A DNA stretch of 64,000 nt from Nannochloropsis salina CCMP1776 (Eukaryota; Sar; Eustigmatophyceae; Eustigmatales; Monodopsidaceae). A model generated the notes under the pieces. The model had not been told where the DNA came from. It saw nothing but the letters and a program-made list of their open reading frames with translations, and searched no databases. Both the position numbers and the translations under genes were made by a program. The stretch lies in NCBI GenBank assembly GCA_004565275.1, contig SDOX01000122.1:446642-510641 (forward strand). Direction: 5' to 3'. Of this stretch, positions 21,401-32,532 are shown piece by piece; the first letter of the stretch is position 1; each line of letters opens with the position of its first letter.

Positions 21401-22371
21401 CAGACGAGGAGGTGGAAGCTCTCACTCGAGTCTTGGTGGGCGAGCTAAGGAGGGCCCCTACCAAGGACCGTGCGAACACAGTTCTGACATGCTTGAACGT
21501 CTGCACGCGGGCGACGCTATTCGCGAGCACTAGCTTGAATGCTCCTCCTCCTGCGTGGCTGGTGGATCTTTATCGAGGTGCTTTACGAGAGTACATGACC
21601 ACGCGGACTAGCTTGACCGCCGCCCCTTTTGAACAATTGGTCGCTCGCTTTCCCTCTCCAGCATGTCTAACTTTGCTTCAACCACTGAAGAGCTATGTTG
21701 TGGAGGTATCGAAAGCATTCCGACAAGCAGAGGCGCTTCGGTTGGTGGCTCTGCTGTTGGCGCAACGTCGCGTCTTTGGGGCGGACGCGAAGCAAGTTAT
21801 GCAGCGCGAAATTTCTGGTCTTTTGGATGCACTCAGGCGAGTAGCGACAGAGCAGAGCGGCGATATGAATAGCAAGTACCTCAAACCCTTGGTCGAATGC
21901 TGCCAAACAGTGGCAACTGTCATTCAGGAAGACAGTGGTCTTTCGCGAAGTTTGCCGCCCAGTCAGTCAATGGAAAAGAAGAATAAGGGAGCTAAGAAAG
22001 AAGCAGCGAAGGAGGTAGCCGTGGCGGAGGCCGCTTCAGAGCTGGGTCGCTCCTTGATCGAGTTGCAAAAGAAGACTTCCAGTGTCGGGCTGAGGATGTC
22101 GTGTCTAAACGTCGCTCGCCAGTTGGGCGTGTCAAGTGCAGACGTGGGAGAGCCTGTCAAGCAAGCTCAAGTTAAGGGCGGGAAGAATCACCAGAAAGAT
22201 AAAGGGAAAAAACGTCCGCGCGACAACGAATTTCGCGAAACAGCTGAAGCGAAGGCGGGTAGAGGCGGTGGCAAGGACGCAAATCAGAGTGTGGGCAAGG
22301 ACAGTCAAGGAGACGCGGCACAGCAAAAAAAGCCAAATCATCACCCAAAGCGCGAGAAATTGAAACAATAG
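18445..22371 (+). CDS. MYBBP1A / DNA polymerase phi (Pol5) nucleolar protein
   Basis: This is a single exon of 1308 residues. The family (yeast Pol5, animal MYBBP1A) consists of HEAT-like helical repeats and works in rRNA transcription and ribosome assembly; despite the name it is not known to act as a replicative polymerase. Matching segments are RQGFASCLAEVLAV near the N terminus, DQLGLALVLQDYLRQ, FPQVHPLWDRLLDRL and ERKALALMLLQRVAERA. Two very acidic stretches lie near residues 790-870 (for example DSESSDGSDDDNGESD). The C terminus is Lys-rich (KKNKGAKKEAAKE and NHHPKREKLKQ), consistent with nucleolar targeting. The frame is open upstream to 18361, but ATG 18445 (MSLECYWKLVSTDSDKRI) fits the family start better and follows an acceptor-like CAACAG. 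Confidence 0.84.
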   Translation: MSLECYWKLVSTDSDKRIQAGYELVESLTKSFCPKEGNRRPSPLPSEVEYAIKRLVRGLSSSTEAARQGFASCLAEVLAVRPDVPLSLVHEHMLTSTDVTGSVRGQDERDMLLGRLFTCLAVVRSGRLNVNIKEWDPIGLNLLETAIGIFRKRKVLRSLAAEAIVAMLECLPPQRFLDSLDLLTELGKSLGAKDTTKHSDEEVREEVDVDALNPDQLGLALVLQDYLRQHGIRKEKGLEGRLPRWLLSSKRILKCKRIHRLIEPLKASSSAFPQVHPLWDRLLDRLMPSRGGSDGAGGSCEDEEEDDHGASFQALWTLMVDEVLACGTHERKALALMLLQRVAERASATQLPICLSPNVLKILLMSLSTAGTADEILQPLAKQTLDALVATGEAAPEKRLLIACALLTRCDLNFDQKTGTSVLQDLVGALSTSELLSFVRHVVKAYHDAEAPSIAALSPAKRDHCKSKEGADGSGEMDESDAASTILSQKLWAVDALYALSRMPAVAKPGGEGVVVKVLRLLFSLAYFDIEGVGRGDKKTGASERVKKGGRRAGKSDKGERKVASWELVRGFVPEEVRRVAAARVHGLLAELGKGDMLPSQVAGAGTGALAWLWETHKIWRDLEAEGVELVIPLEAGPREAREEMLGLTEEILARIEEETGSKTASKMDEAFAILIMQVGLYQLNTEPGGGQEDFLGDLCRCYKDLAGTTKDSRSQRRDVKGGVDAMAVLADLCVGVLSTSLAGVPVRNLRDNVRKAWGVVCASSPITRPALEVLLRVVCSTSGFEDDEINGVAGDNGSDSESSDGSDDDNGESDAALATLDKVLSSTGMATSGNATDEGGPDDSESEEEEQEVVVDGSDPEAFRRLLGGDDENQGHLDHMLALRQASHQGGKESRTEAERQALQHRLRTLDLLEVVASKQPHAGLLLFSVEPCLTALRKLQAQAGPGRPAELLNLSHRLSDFLNKRLAKTRPRLGSVAEGGGGMADEEVEALTRVLVGELRRAPTKDRANTVLTCLNVCTRATLFASTSLNAPPPAWLVDLYRGALREYMTTRTSLTAAPFEQLVARFPSPACLTLLQPLKSYVVEVSKAFRQAEALRLVALLLAQRRVFGADAKQVMQREISGLLDALRRVATEQSGDMNSKYLKPLVECCQTVATVIQEDSGLSRSLPPSQSMEKKNKGAKKEAAKEVAVAEAASELGRSLIELQKKTSSVGLRMSCLNVARQLGVSSADVGEPVKQAQVKGGKNHQKDKGKKRPRDNEFRETAEAKAGRGGGKDANQSVGKDSQGDAAQQKKPNHHPKREKLKQ

Positions 22372-22530
22372 CCACTCTCATAAAAATTGGCTGCTTTCAT
22401 AGCCTGGATTAACATTTAGTGACAGCAAAGAAAGTCATATTAGCGAGAATGCACGAGACGTCCTGCTTATTGACGAAACAGGCATTTCTTTTGCTCTTTT
22501 GCTCTTGGCAGTGTTTATTTAACGCAATAT

Positions 22531-25500
22531 TTAGGCAGATGATGAAGACGCAGGTGCATCTGAGGTCGGCGGAGGAGTGAGGATTGGTTCGTGTGAGGCA
22601 GAACCGCCATTTAAGTCTGTCGGAGGCAAGCACAGGGTGAGGGAGGTTGGAGATGGCGAATTTGAAGTAGTAGCAGGTGACGACAAAAATGAGGCCGGTG
22701 AGAATTTCTCTCGGATTGTTCCCTCTAGCTCCGCAAGAGCCTGTGCATTCACCCCTCGGAGCATAGATAGAGATGTGACGAGATGTGATACTTCATCCAC
22801 CAGCCGTTCCCTCCCGGCATTCGTTCTGGGGCGCGCGTGATCCAGATACTCTTTCAGCCGATGACCCAGCAGGTCAAAGACACGATTGAAGATGTCCTGG
22901 ACCTGCGTGGGAGGCAAAATTTGATAAAGCACCCTATGCATGGTTGTAGTTCCTTTTATAACCTCTTCTACGAATCGGCAGGCGGCACTACCCAGGGCAT
23001 CCCAGTCCGTCTCCCGCAAGCCTGTGTTGGCCGCACTGTGCGCTATCAGCTCTCCCATGATAGCTACAAACTTCGTAAGCACTCGTTCCTGATGCTCGGC
23101 GTACTCCTGACGGAGGCGATCGAGTTCAATCAGAAAGGCTTGCTGCTTGGTCTGCAAGTGGGCGGCAAGGGCGGCACGGACATGTGGGAGGAGCACAAGT
23201 ATCAGTCCCAAACATTGGGAGGCCAGCGCCAAGTGCTTTGCTGTTATGCTTCGTAGACGAGCCGTCGCCTGAATAGCGCCCGCACCAAGCACCAATTGCG
23301 CCGTACGCGTATTGAAAAGCCGAAGCAAGTTGACAACGCACTGCATCACATCCATGGCGAGCATGGGGAAATTTGCGGCAACATTTAGGTAGCTGTTCAG
23401 AAGAGAGATTAGAAGCACCGCGCTGTACACTACTTTGTAACGTTCTTCTCCAATAATAACCTCGGTTGCCACAAATCTGTGCCGATTTTCGGAGTGCCCA
23501 TCATTGCTGATAGAGCTACTGATAGACAACTCCCCTGACTCCCTGGAATGAGAAAGGTCTTGCACATCGGAGATCGAGTCCTCTTTCGGAAACGACAGTG
23601 GACGGTCTTCTTGCAAAGACTGACCACCTGAGGATGCACGCGCGGCCAATACGGCCCTCCCGGCCATAAGATGATCAATTTCGGCTTGCCGCTCCGCGCC
23701 TACATCTGTCTGCACCCACCTCTCTGCGTCAAGGGCCGCCAAAAGTCGGCCCACACCCCCTTTGTGCACATGCTCAACGAATTGTTTGGCCTGTGTAAGC
23801 AGTGTACTCTTCAAACCGAAGCCAGCTGTACCAGAAATTTGCTCCACAGCCCCTAAGAAAGACATGGTGCTGTCCCATAAAACCTTTATTTCTGCCAGGT
23901 CCATGCTAACGTTGGCCTCCCTCCTAGCCACCAACAGGGAAACGATGTGACGATAACAGAGATCACACAGGGTCTTCAAAATTTCGTCGTTAAGCCTTTT
24001 GCATGCTTGCAACTCCAAAACTTTTATTTGATCCTCGTCCTTGAAAGGGGCTTGGGTTTGCTGTTTACCTCCTATCCCCAGACAGCCCACATTTGTACTG
24101 GTACCGCTCTTACTTGCACCGCCCCCTGTCTCCAATCGCCGCTTTTCTAAAAATGTTTTAAACTTATTTGAAGGGCTGGGCGTTGGAGACGAAGGAACTG
24201 ATCCCGCGTCTGTCCTGGATGAGTTGGACACCGCAGGACTCGAAGAGGGAGGGAGCGAGGGCTCCCGGTTGACATGTGGATCCCCGAAGGACCCCTCTCT
24301 GCCTGTTTCTCCGGGGGACCCTGTGGGCAATGCGCCTTGAGATTGGTGCGTGGAGTAGAGAGGGGTTGAAGGGACTGGTCGGCGGTCCAAAATCCGACTC
24401 AGCTCCTCGCTGATCTGCTCCTCTAAGAAAGTATGAATCAGGCCCACGCCCGTCATGGGGAGGAGCATTTGCTCGAAACAAAGCTTAAGACACCGCAGGA
24501 AGGACTCTGCTTTCATGGCTCTGACGCCTTTGCCCAACAAGCCAGCGTTCTCCTCTGTTGACGTCGCCGCAGCTGCTGCGGTCGGCAAGCCGCTGGTCCC
24601 GTTGCCCGGCAGGGGGGGACTGGCAGCCTCGGCAGGCGTGTTCACAGCCCCGTCTGCTCCAACCTTGTCTTCCCCTCGGTGATATTCCGCAACACCCAGG
24701 TATTCCGTGAGCACGGTCTTCACCACCTCCTTCAAGGAGGCCGTCAACCGTCCCCGGTAGCGCTCAAGCGCCTTGGACAGCCGACAGAGGCGCACCAGCC
24801 CCCGCACCCGGGGCACGAGCTGCGCTTTCAACGCCTCGTCCAGCTCCGGTTGCTGAAGGGGCAAGCGCATACAAGAATGTTCGCTCTGCAGCAAACAGGG
24901 CGAGGGCAGGGAGGAGCGCGTGTCTGGTGCACAAGCGTCCGGGTCCGCTGTTCGAAAGAGGGAGGTCAGGAGAATCGAGACGGAAGCCCCTGCTTGAGCG
25001 TACAGACATGGCCTCCGCCTCACAAGACAGTCATGAGTTAGCCCCGCCATGCTTTCCGAGCAAGGACATCCAGTCCCGAGAACGTACCTTGAAAAGAGAG
25101 CGCGAGGCCGTTGAAGGAGGAGGCAAGCAGGTCCGACACCAGCTCCATGTACTCGCCCAGTTGCCGGGCTAGCCTGCGCGTGCACCGCACCGTCGTTAGC
25201 CCCCCTTCCCGTACCAGACCCTGGCCATCCTCCAGGACATCCAGAGCCCCAAGAAAATCGCCGGCACCGAGCAAGGACTGGACGAGCGTGGTGGACCGCT
25301 GCACATCTTGGAGGAAGCGGAGCTTCTCCAGGAGGGCCGCCAGGTTCACCTTGCGCTGGGCGAGGCGCGGAATTCGGATCATACCCCGCACAGTTTTCTG
25401 GTCAATATCATGCAAACCGGAGCGGAGTCGAAGCACCTGCCCGCATGCCTGGGCGAGGCGGTCCCGGACGTCCTGCAAGGTTATCAATGCCTCGAAGAAA

Positions 25501-26318
25501 TGCTGAGAGCGGGAGGAGATTTGTTTGAGCAGGCATGTCTCCACCACGTCTAGATACTGCGAGAGCCGCTCCTGCGTGTCCGGCGTGGCCCTGATCACGA
25601 CCCTGTCGAAGAGGGCGGGCTCGGAGAGCTGGAAATCCCTGTGAAAGAAGATGGCGGGCACCTCGCGGAAGCATTCGGCCAGGTCGGCCGCGCCGTCTGC
25701 GGCCTTTTGCGACGAGGACAACAGCTCAGGACGGTACAGCTTCTCCTGACCCGGCCCCGCGTGATGGTTTTGTCGGTAACGCTCCATGACCGAGCCTGTG
25801 CGCCGAGCAAAGCTCAGGAGAGCCCGGACCTCCTGGGCTGAGGGCACTGCTAGCTGTACACGACCGGCCCCAGGCCCGCTTGCACTCACTGTCGCAGCGT
25901 GAGATTGGTCTAACCAAGCCAATTGCAACTCCGCGCTCACGCCTCCTGGCGCCCTGGGGTCCATCATGACGCTTGTTAGGTTGTGTCCGCCACTACCCAC
26001 CTCGCGACGCACCTCGACGTAGTCATCCGCGTCGCCCCTGCCGACATTTTCCCAGTCCTGCGGTACTGGGGAGATCAGCGGAGGCCAGCGTGGGTAGCCG
26101 AATCGTTTTGTCGGCGAGTTGTACATTAAAGGCGACGGAGTGCTGGCGCTCCCATGGCCTCCGCCTCCGCTTAGGCTCCCTGTACTCCCTCCGCCCCAAG
26201 TGCTGGCCCCTAGGCTTGATGTGCCCAAAAAAGCTCCGCTCTTATCGCTATGGCTCCGACAGATTCCACTGCGCTTTGGGCTGTTCTTTTCACTGCCATG
26301 TACACCCGAAGCCGACAT
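22531..26318 (-). CDS. VPS54: VPS54, GARP tethering complex subunit
   Basis: The predicted join is complement(22531..24947, 25088..26318), 1215 residues. The junction CAA G / CG GAC is phase 1 on both sides, with donor GTACGT and acceptor CTTTCGAACAG. VPS54 is the specific subunit of the Golgi-associated retrograde protein complex, which tethers endosome-derived vesicles at the trans-Golgi. A disordered Ser/Gly-rich leader (about 120 residues) precedes the coiled N-terminal VPS54 domain (FFHRDFQLSEPALFDRVVI, LSQYLDVVETCLLKQISSRS). The conserved C-terminal region includes EERYKVVYSAVLLISLLNSY, FVAIMGELIAHSAAN and MHRVLYQILPPTQVQDIFNR. The start at 26318 (MSASGVHGSEKN) is preferred to an upstream in-frame ATG at 26531, which would add a stretch without family features. 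It is divergent to the ABC transporter. Confidence 0.9.
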
Positions 26319-26871
26319 GATGCGAGACAAAATTAAGGGCGGGGGCGCTACGCTGAACCAGAACGTGAGAAGGGCCGGTGCCAGGCCGACACTCCTTAGC
26401 CGGGCATAAGACCCTGTCGCCTGTGAGGATGACCTGTGCGAGCAACAGTGTCGGACGAGTAATATGGAGTCGTGTTCATGAAGGGAAGCTGTCGCTGTTG
26501 CCATCCAAGCGCTTCGCGTGCGGGAACGCAAGCACCAAACAATTTGTTACGAAGCGCCCCTGATGCGAGACGCAGGCCGGAAAGGCGACTTTCCGGCGAG
26601 CGCGCGGCCCACGTGCTGCTCAAGGTCCCATGCTGGCCTTGCACGACCGCTGCTGCGCTCTTATGGCATTTTTATCCAAACACATGCGACACGTTAAGGT
26701 TGTACAAATTTTATGCCATGGCGAGAGCCGAGTGGATAGGCAGGATTGCATCGATGAGGCGAGGAAAAGTGCTGATCAGCTCATGACGGAAATTCCATCA
26801 AAACACCAAGACAGGGTGTGCCTTCCTGGTCATCAAGAGAACATGTCGCTGAGACAAAGGAGGTATTAGAT
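26319..26871. other. divergent promoter region, VPS54 / ABCG transporter
   Basis: This is about 550 bp with no supported gene. It contains a perfect 9-bp inverted repeat (26576-26584 and 26589-26597, arms GCCGGAAAG/CTTTCCGGC, 4-nt loop) on the VPS54 side. Confidence 0.55.
26576..26597. repeat. perfect 9-bp inverted repeat
   Basis: The arms GCCGGAAAG and CTTTCCGGC are separated by GCGA. If transcribed, this forms a stable GC-rich hairpin with a tetraloop. It lies in the divergent VPS54/ABCG interval, so it could be a leader hairpin or a paired factor site. It has no T tract. Confidence 0.7.
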
Positions 26872-29800
26872 ATGAGCATGAGAAGGTACTCGTACGTTTC
26901 TGGATTGCTGTGTTTGGCAGATATGCCATCTTTTATGTTGCCCCTGGTCGTTCTACTTGTAATTCAGACGTGCAGCGTGCATGCGGACGTCGACGATTAT
27001 CGCTTTTTACCCACTCCAAATGGGGGTGGGCAAGATGTATCGTATTATGTCAATGCAGCCTGTCGGTCTGGCTCCCGCGTCTATGTGGGAGGGGGATTCA
27101 ACCTTGTGGGCGAGGAGGTGGCCTTCAATTTTGGGTATTTCGAGACGAGCGCAGGGGAGGGAGGAGGAAATAATACCTGGGTGTCGCCCCCCGTGACTAT
27201 CGGGCCCGACCCCATGGGCCTGCTGTACAACGATGGGGCATTGCATTCCTCGGAGTGCCAAGGGAAGATTCTGACCGTGGTCTGCCCCCCGCCCTTGCCT
27301 GACGGCTCTACCGTGGTTCTGATCGGTGGTGACTTCTCGAAAGGAGGGCTGCGTCTGGGAGGAGCGGGTGGTATCCCTTTCGTTGGAGCGGATGGGCCTC
27401 GCGCGTTGAATCATCTGGCAGTCTACCGAGTGGAGCCCAATCCGCTGCTGGACTCTGAGGCCTCGAACTTGTGCCCCGTCCAGGACCTGGCGCTGGCGCC
27501 TCCAGTCTCGAACCAGACCTCTCGTTCCACCTCGAGTCCCTGGTCTTCCTCCGGTGCGCCTGACGATCAATACGCCAAAGTGCGGTGCATTCCTTCCGGC
27601 ACGCCGCCCAGCCCCTCGGCGCCCGGCGTTCTGCTGGAGGTGGACACCTACAAGAAGCTGACGGGGCCCTCGGGAGAGGCCCCTCGCGCCTTCGTCTCCT
27701 CCCTCGCCTGCTTAAACGAGGCCTGCACAGACGTGCTGGTTGGAGGCTCTTTCAACTCGATTCTGGGAACCATCGCCTTCTCGGTCGCCCGGCTCCGCTT
27801 TGACGAGCACTTCTACTCGGCGCAAAGCGTGCCCCTGCACGGGCCGGACGGTCGGGGAGGCAGCGGGGCACAAAGTCGAGGTACAAATTCGGGCGAACGG
27901 GACCTCTCTCCTGCGGCAGCCGCCGGACAAATGAAGGAGGACGAGTGCCTGCCCTACCGCGCCATGGGCACCTTTCTTGACCCTCTACCCGGCGTAAACG
28001 GCGCCGTCCACGCCCTAGCTGTCTTGGACAGCAGGTATGTGGCCGTGGGGGGCAGCTTCGACAGGGCTGGGGCACTCAATGCGCCCAGTCTTGTGCTCTG
28101 GGACCGGGTTGAGAACAGCTTGGTGTGTCTAGGCCGCGAGCTGGACGGAACGGGCGTCTCCTATACCCCTCCGGCAGCCTCCACGCTGTCCTCCATGTCG
28201 TGCTTCTCCCCCGAGTTCTGCTGTCAGGGTTTCGCAGGCGATATCCGCGTGCTGCTCTCGATCTCCTCGGGCCGCCTGCTCCTGGGCGGCTCTTTTGCCG
28301 AGGCCTCAAGCCCTGTGGGGGTAGTCTCCGCCAACCTGGCTGTTCTTGACTTCGATCTGGCGGCCGCGGGGGACGGCACGGGCAGGCAGGTGGTGGATCC
28401 GAAGGGCTGGCGGAGGCTTCCCGTGGTGGATGGTAACCACGAGGACCGGTTCGCGGGCACAAACGGGCCGGTCACGAGCGCCGTGTGCTTGGAGGAGGTG
28501 GAGGATGAAGTTTCGGGGGGGGGGGGGCTGTGCGCAAGCCTTGGTGGGTGGATGGTTCGACGGCCTTGAGGCCTTCGCTTGGGACGACGTGTCGCTAAAG
28601 ACGCACAATGCCACGCCATGGGGCTTGATGTCCTTCCCTCTGGCCACCATGACTTTTCCTGGCCCCAGCAGCGGCAACGTGAACGGCCCTGTAATACTGC
28701 AGCCCTTGGATGTCATGGTCTCGAATGCGACCGAGACGCCACCGCCTGGTCCTGAGAGTGTGTGGACACGGCCCGTCCTGGGCATCAACGCGCTGCTGCA
28801 TGTCCCGAGATTTTCTGATTGGAGCGGTGGGGATGCTACGCGTGATGGCTTGGGCGGCGTTGCTGTTTTATTCGGAGGGAAAATAACTCAGGTGGGCAAC
28901 GTGGGGGCGCTTCAGTTCCCGAAGAACAGCCACGATCACCTTCAAGAAGGCTCTCCATGGTTCAAAGGGGTCTCGGAAGCGGCTGTGGAGGCTCAGTCAC
29001 TAATAAGCATGAAAGACGCGAATTTGCAAGGGCCTGAATGCTGGGAAAGCGAGACAGAGAGCTTGCTACGGTCGGAAGCTCTGGGATTGCCGGTGGGCGG
29101 GCACGGCGCGAGCATGAGTTTTTGCTGCTTCGTGGGGTCCCTATGCCCATTTGAGGGTGTTGCAGTGCTATGTCCTCTAGAAGGGGGCTACTTTTGCCTT
29201 CCGAATATGACGCGACCCGACTGTTGTGCCGAGGGTCACTACTGTCCAACGCCTGGAGTCGTGATGCTATGCGAGCAGGGAGGGTACTGTCCCGTCGGAA
29301 GCAGCGCCATCGTGCCCTGTACTTGGTGGATGTGGTGCAGGAAGCCTGGACTCAAGCGCCCCGATAAGATAGCAGCAGGGGTAGTAGCCCTTGTTCTTGT
29401 CTTCAGCACGTTTGCGGCATTGGCAGTCTTGAACAAAATCTTTCTTCGTTGTCGTTTTTACTACCGCCAAAGCCGCGACACGGAGAGGCGAAAGCGAGGC
29501 CTTTTGACTAGTCGAGGCACGCATTATCAAGAGCTGCACGAGCCCTTGTTACAGATTAAAGAGATCTTTGATCGCGAAAAGGATGGTGAAAAAAACAGTG
29601 ACAACATCAGCAGCGCCAATCACAGCAACAAAATCAAACAAACCCAGACAGCAATATCCACGCTAGGGTCGACGAAATCGACCACAACCCCCCTGCGGTC
29701 TGCAAAGAGGTGCAGCATTAGCGGGGAAGAGGAAGGCCCTGGTGTCGCCCGCCCAAGCCTTGGTGGTCGTTCAAGCGTAGGGCCCGTGCTGCGGGAACGG

Positions 29801-32284
29801 CACAAGGTGGACCGCATAGACCTGCAGTTTCGGGATTTGACTGTGGAGCTACCCGGCGGCCGGCGCAAAGTGCTGAATGGAGTGACGGGTGGCTTCCGCT
29901 CTGGGCGTGTGACGGCGGTAATGGGCCCGTCAGGATGCGGCAAAACCACGCTAATCTCAGCCCTTTCCAATCGGCTAGGACTGGGCACAAGGGTAATAGG
30001 CCGGACCTTTATCAACGGGAGTCCCGAGTCCTCTACAGCCCTGCATGACGTCATGGGTTTTGTCCCGCAAGATGATATTATGTACGAAGATTTGACTGTC
30101 AAGGAAAACCTTCTGTACTGCTGCCAACTCCGCGCGGATCCCAGCATGAGCCGAGCCGAGCAGCGGCAGCATGTGAATCGTGTCATCGATTCATTGGGCC
30201 TTTTCCCGAGCCGGCACAGCCTTATCGGATCAACAGAGGACCGTGGGATCTCGGGCGGCCAGAGGAAGCGAGTGAACGTGGGCATGGAACTGACGAGCAA
30301 ACCTCTCGTGCTCTTCCTCGACGAGCCCACGAGCGGACTTGACAGCACAACTTCCGCCGAACTCATGCAGTATCTGCATCGTCTTACGGCCACGGGGCTG
30401 ACCATTGCAGCAGTCATACACCAGCCTCGCATTGAAGTCTTCCTCGGCGTCGATGACGTGATTTTCTTGGGACGTGGTGGCCGAGTAGCTTACTACGGTT
30501 CCGCACGGGACGCTGTACAATATTTTACTGAGCAAGGCTTTCCTTTTGAACCAACTGTAAATCCAGCCGATCGCATCCTTGATATCATCACGAAAGCCGA
30601 CGACTCCCTTTACGAGGCCTGGCAGATATTTTCTTCTTCCTCCGCGAGGAATGGCTCAGACCTGCGACGAGGGGAGCTATTCGGATACTGGATTCCTTCG
30701 GAAGCAGGCAACGTCGGCGACGACGGAGTCGACGGCGCTGAGGATTGGAGGCGCTCCCTCAGCACGGGTAGCAGCAGCAGTGGGAGCAGCATCTACCGAT
30801 CTGGGTGCCATACTTCGGCGTCTCAGTATGGTGGGAAAAAAGAGCAATATCAACACAGTCAGCGGTGGAACATGGGCGGAAATTTCGCAATTGAGGGCCG
30901 GCGATACACCACCATGCAGATGGACTCGCTGTTGGGCGTGGTCTATGAAGAACAGCTTCCGCAACGGCGATATCCCGCTTTTTACTCGCAAGTGTGGAGC
31001 TGCTTGAGCCGCAGCCTGGTCCAACAGCACAATAATCTCGGGGTCGTGAGACAAGACTTAGCCATGCTGATGGTTTTCGGTTTGCTTGTCGGCCTGTTTG
31101 ACCTTGGTGTCAAGCAGTACGAGCTTTCAGTCCTCTGCATGGGCCTAACTTCTACGCTAACAGGCGTTCGATTTTTTTCTGCTGAACGTGTGGTGTTTTG
31201 GCGGGAGTGCTCGGCGGGTATTTCAATTCCTGCGTACTTCCTGGGCAAAGTCCTCTCAGCGTTACCGTGTACAACGCTTTACCCCCTGGCTTATCTCTCC
31301 TTTTACTACAACATGGGTTTCCCGCGTGTTTCCTTTACTTTCTACTATCTGATCCTCCTTTGGGCGGCGTGGGTCTGCTTCGGCGTGGGAGTCATCATGT
31401 CCCTGCTTCTTGAGCCCAAGAATGCACAAATTGGTGGCGTAGTCATCGCTCTTGTGGGCTTCCTCTTCGGCGGCCACACCCCAGATGTGAAAACCTTGCA
31501 GACGAGCCTTCCCGGCAAGATGGGAATGTGGCTTTCGTATGTCCGCTGGTCCATCGGTGCTCTCTTCCTGCAGGACGCCTCACTCGCTCCGCAATGTCAA
31601 GCTCTAGCCTCGGTGGGTGCATTGGCCTCTGAAGGATTCGTCAGTGAAGCCTTGACTCAGGACACACTTCCTCAAAATTTTGAAGCCCGGGTGGTGGACA
31701 CAGAGGTTGCGCATTGCCAGCAGATGCTCATCAATATTTGCATCCTCTATTTGGGCACAGCAATGGTCCTTATGTGGCTCTCGGGCAGGTATCGAGCACG
31801 CATGATTGGATGGGACTATTTCAAGGTGGGCTTGAAGCAGTGGCGTGCGCGCCTTCGCGATCGCTTTTACGGTTTTTTGCAGCGGCATCAAGACTGGTTA
31901 CCTCGATGGGTCATTTCCTTGGCTGTGGCTCGGCAGCACGGTGCCAGGACGGGAGACTTATACGATAACGATAACGAGGTGGAGGCTGAGATATTAAAGG
32001 ACTGGGAAGAGGGCGACATTGCTGATACGGGGAGAAGGGAGCGCGAGAAAGAGGGACACGATGTGACGCCAGCACGGACAGCGAATGCGGTTGTAAATGT
32101 TAAGTCGCGGGGTAGCAGTGAAGGTGGAAACGAGGTCGCGGGATTACTTCAGATACCCCCAAAAAGCACAGGTACCTCGCCCCCGACCTTATCAGCCTCT
32201 TCACCACCCCATCGCGAATCTGATCAATGCGATAATAGAGGCGCGAAGGAAGAGGAAGATGGACACGCATCGGAACAAGTTTGA
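26872..32284 (+). CDS. ABCG-family transporter with propeller-like ectodomain
   Basis: The protein begins with a signal sequence (FMLPLVVLLVIQTCSVHA) and a long extracellular part. There GG(S/D/G)F motifs recur (YVGGGF, LIGGDF, LVGGSF, AVGGSF, LLGGSF), as in Rax2-like or kelch-like propellers. A Cys-rich segment (CCFVGSLCPFEG...HYCPTPG...YCPVGS) resembling plant ABCG24/28 follows, then a TM helix near the 29,400 region. The ABC domain has Walker A GPSGCGKTTL, signature ISGGQRKRVNVG and Walker B LVLFLDEPTSGLDS. The ABC2 membrane domain and a disordered acidic tail follow. The frame changes at a 13-G run (28515-28527): upstream reads in one frame to 28569, downstream in the next. One G fewer would restore a single frame, so a homopolymer sequencing error or slippage allele is likely. 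Substrate is unknown; the family exports lipids and hydrophobic compounds. Confidence 0.85.
28515..28527 (+). repeat. 13-G homopolymer at the frame change in the ABCG gene
   Basis: An uninterrupted run of thirteen G lies exactly where the ectodomain frame and the transporter frame meet. Both frames make family-consistent protein on their own side, so the run is the simplest place for a one-base length difference. Confidence 0.9.
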
Positions 32285-32532
32285 GCTAAAGAACGTGAGG
32301 AAAGTGAATAAAGCTGTTTATACCCCCCTTGTTTCAGATAAATGTGCAGGACATCACATTATAGAATGGAATCAGGCGAAGCATAGGCGCAATTGAGTGC
32401 GCAATTCAGAGTGAAGCTTAAGAGCTATCGTAGCAAAGCAATGAGAGTGAAAGATTGCACGGTGCCGATGTTCTTTGAAAGATGATGCTTTCGAGCCCCG
32501 AATTCCATAAGCTGAGGGGAGACTTAGGGAGC

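Noticed and set aside
28492-28560. Short intron as an explanation for the ABCG frame change
   Set aside because: The only GT..AG pair spans about 50 nt and its phases do not match; a length change in the 13-G run is simpler.
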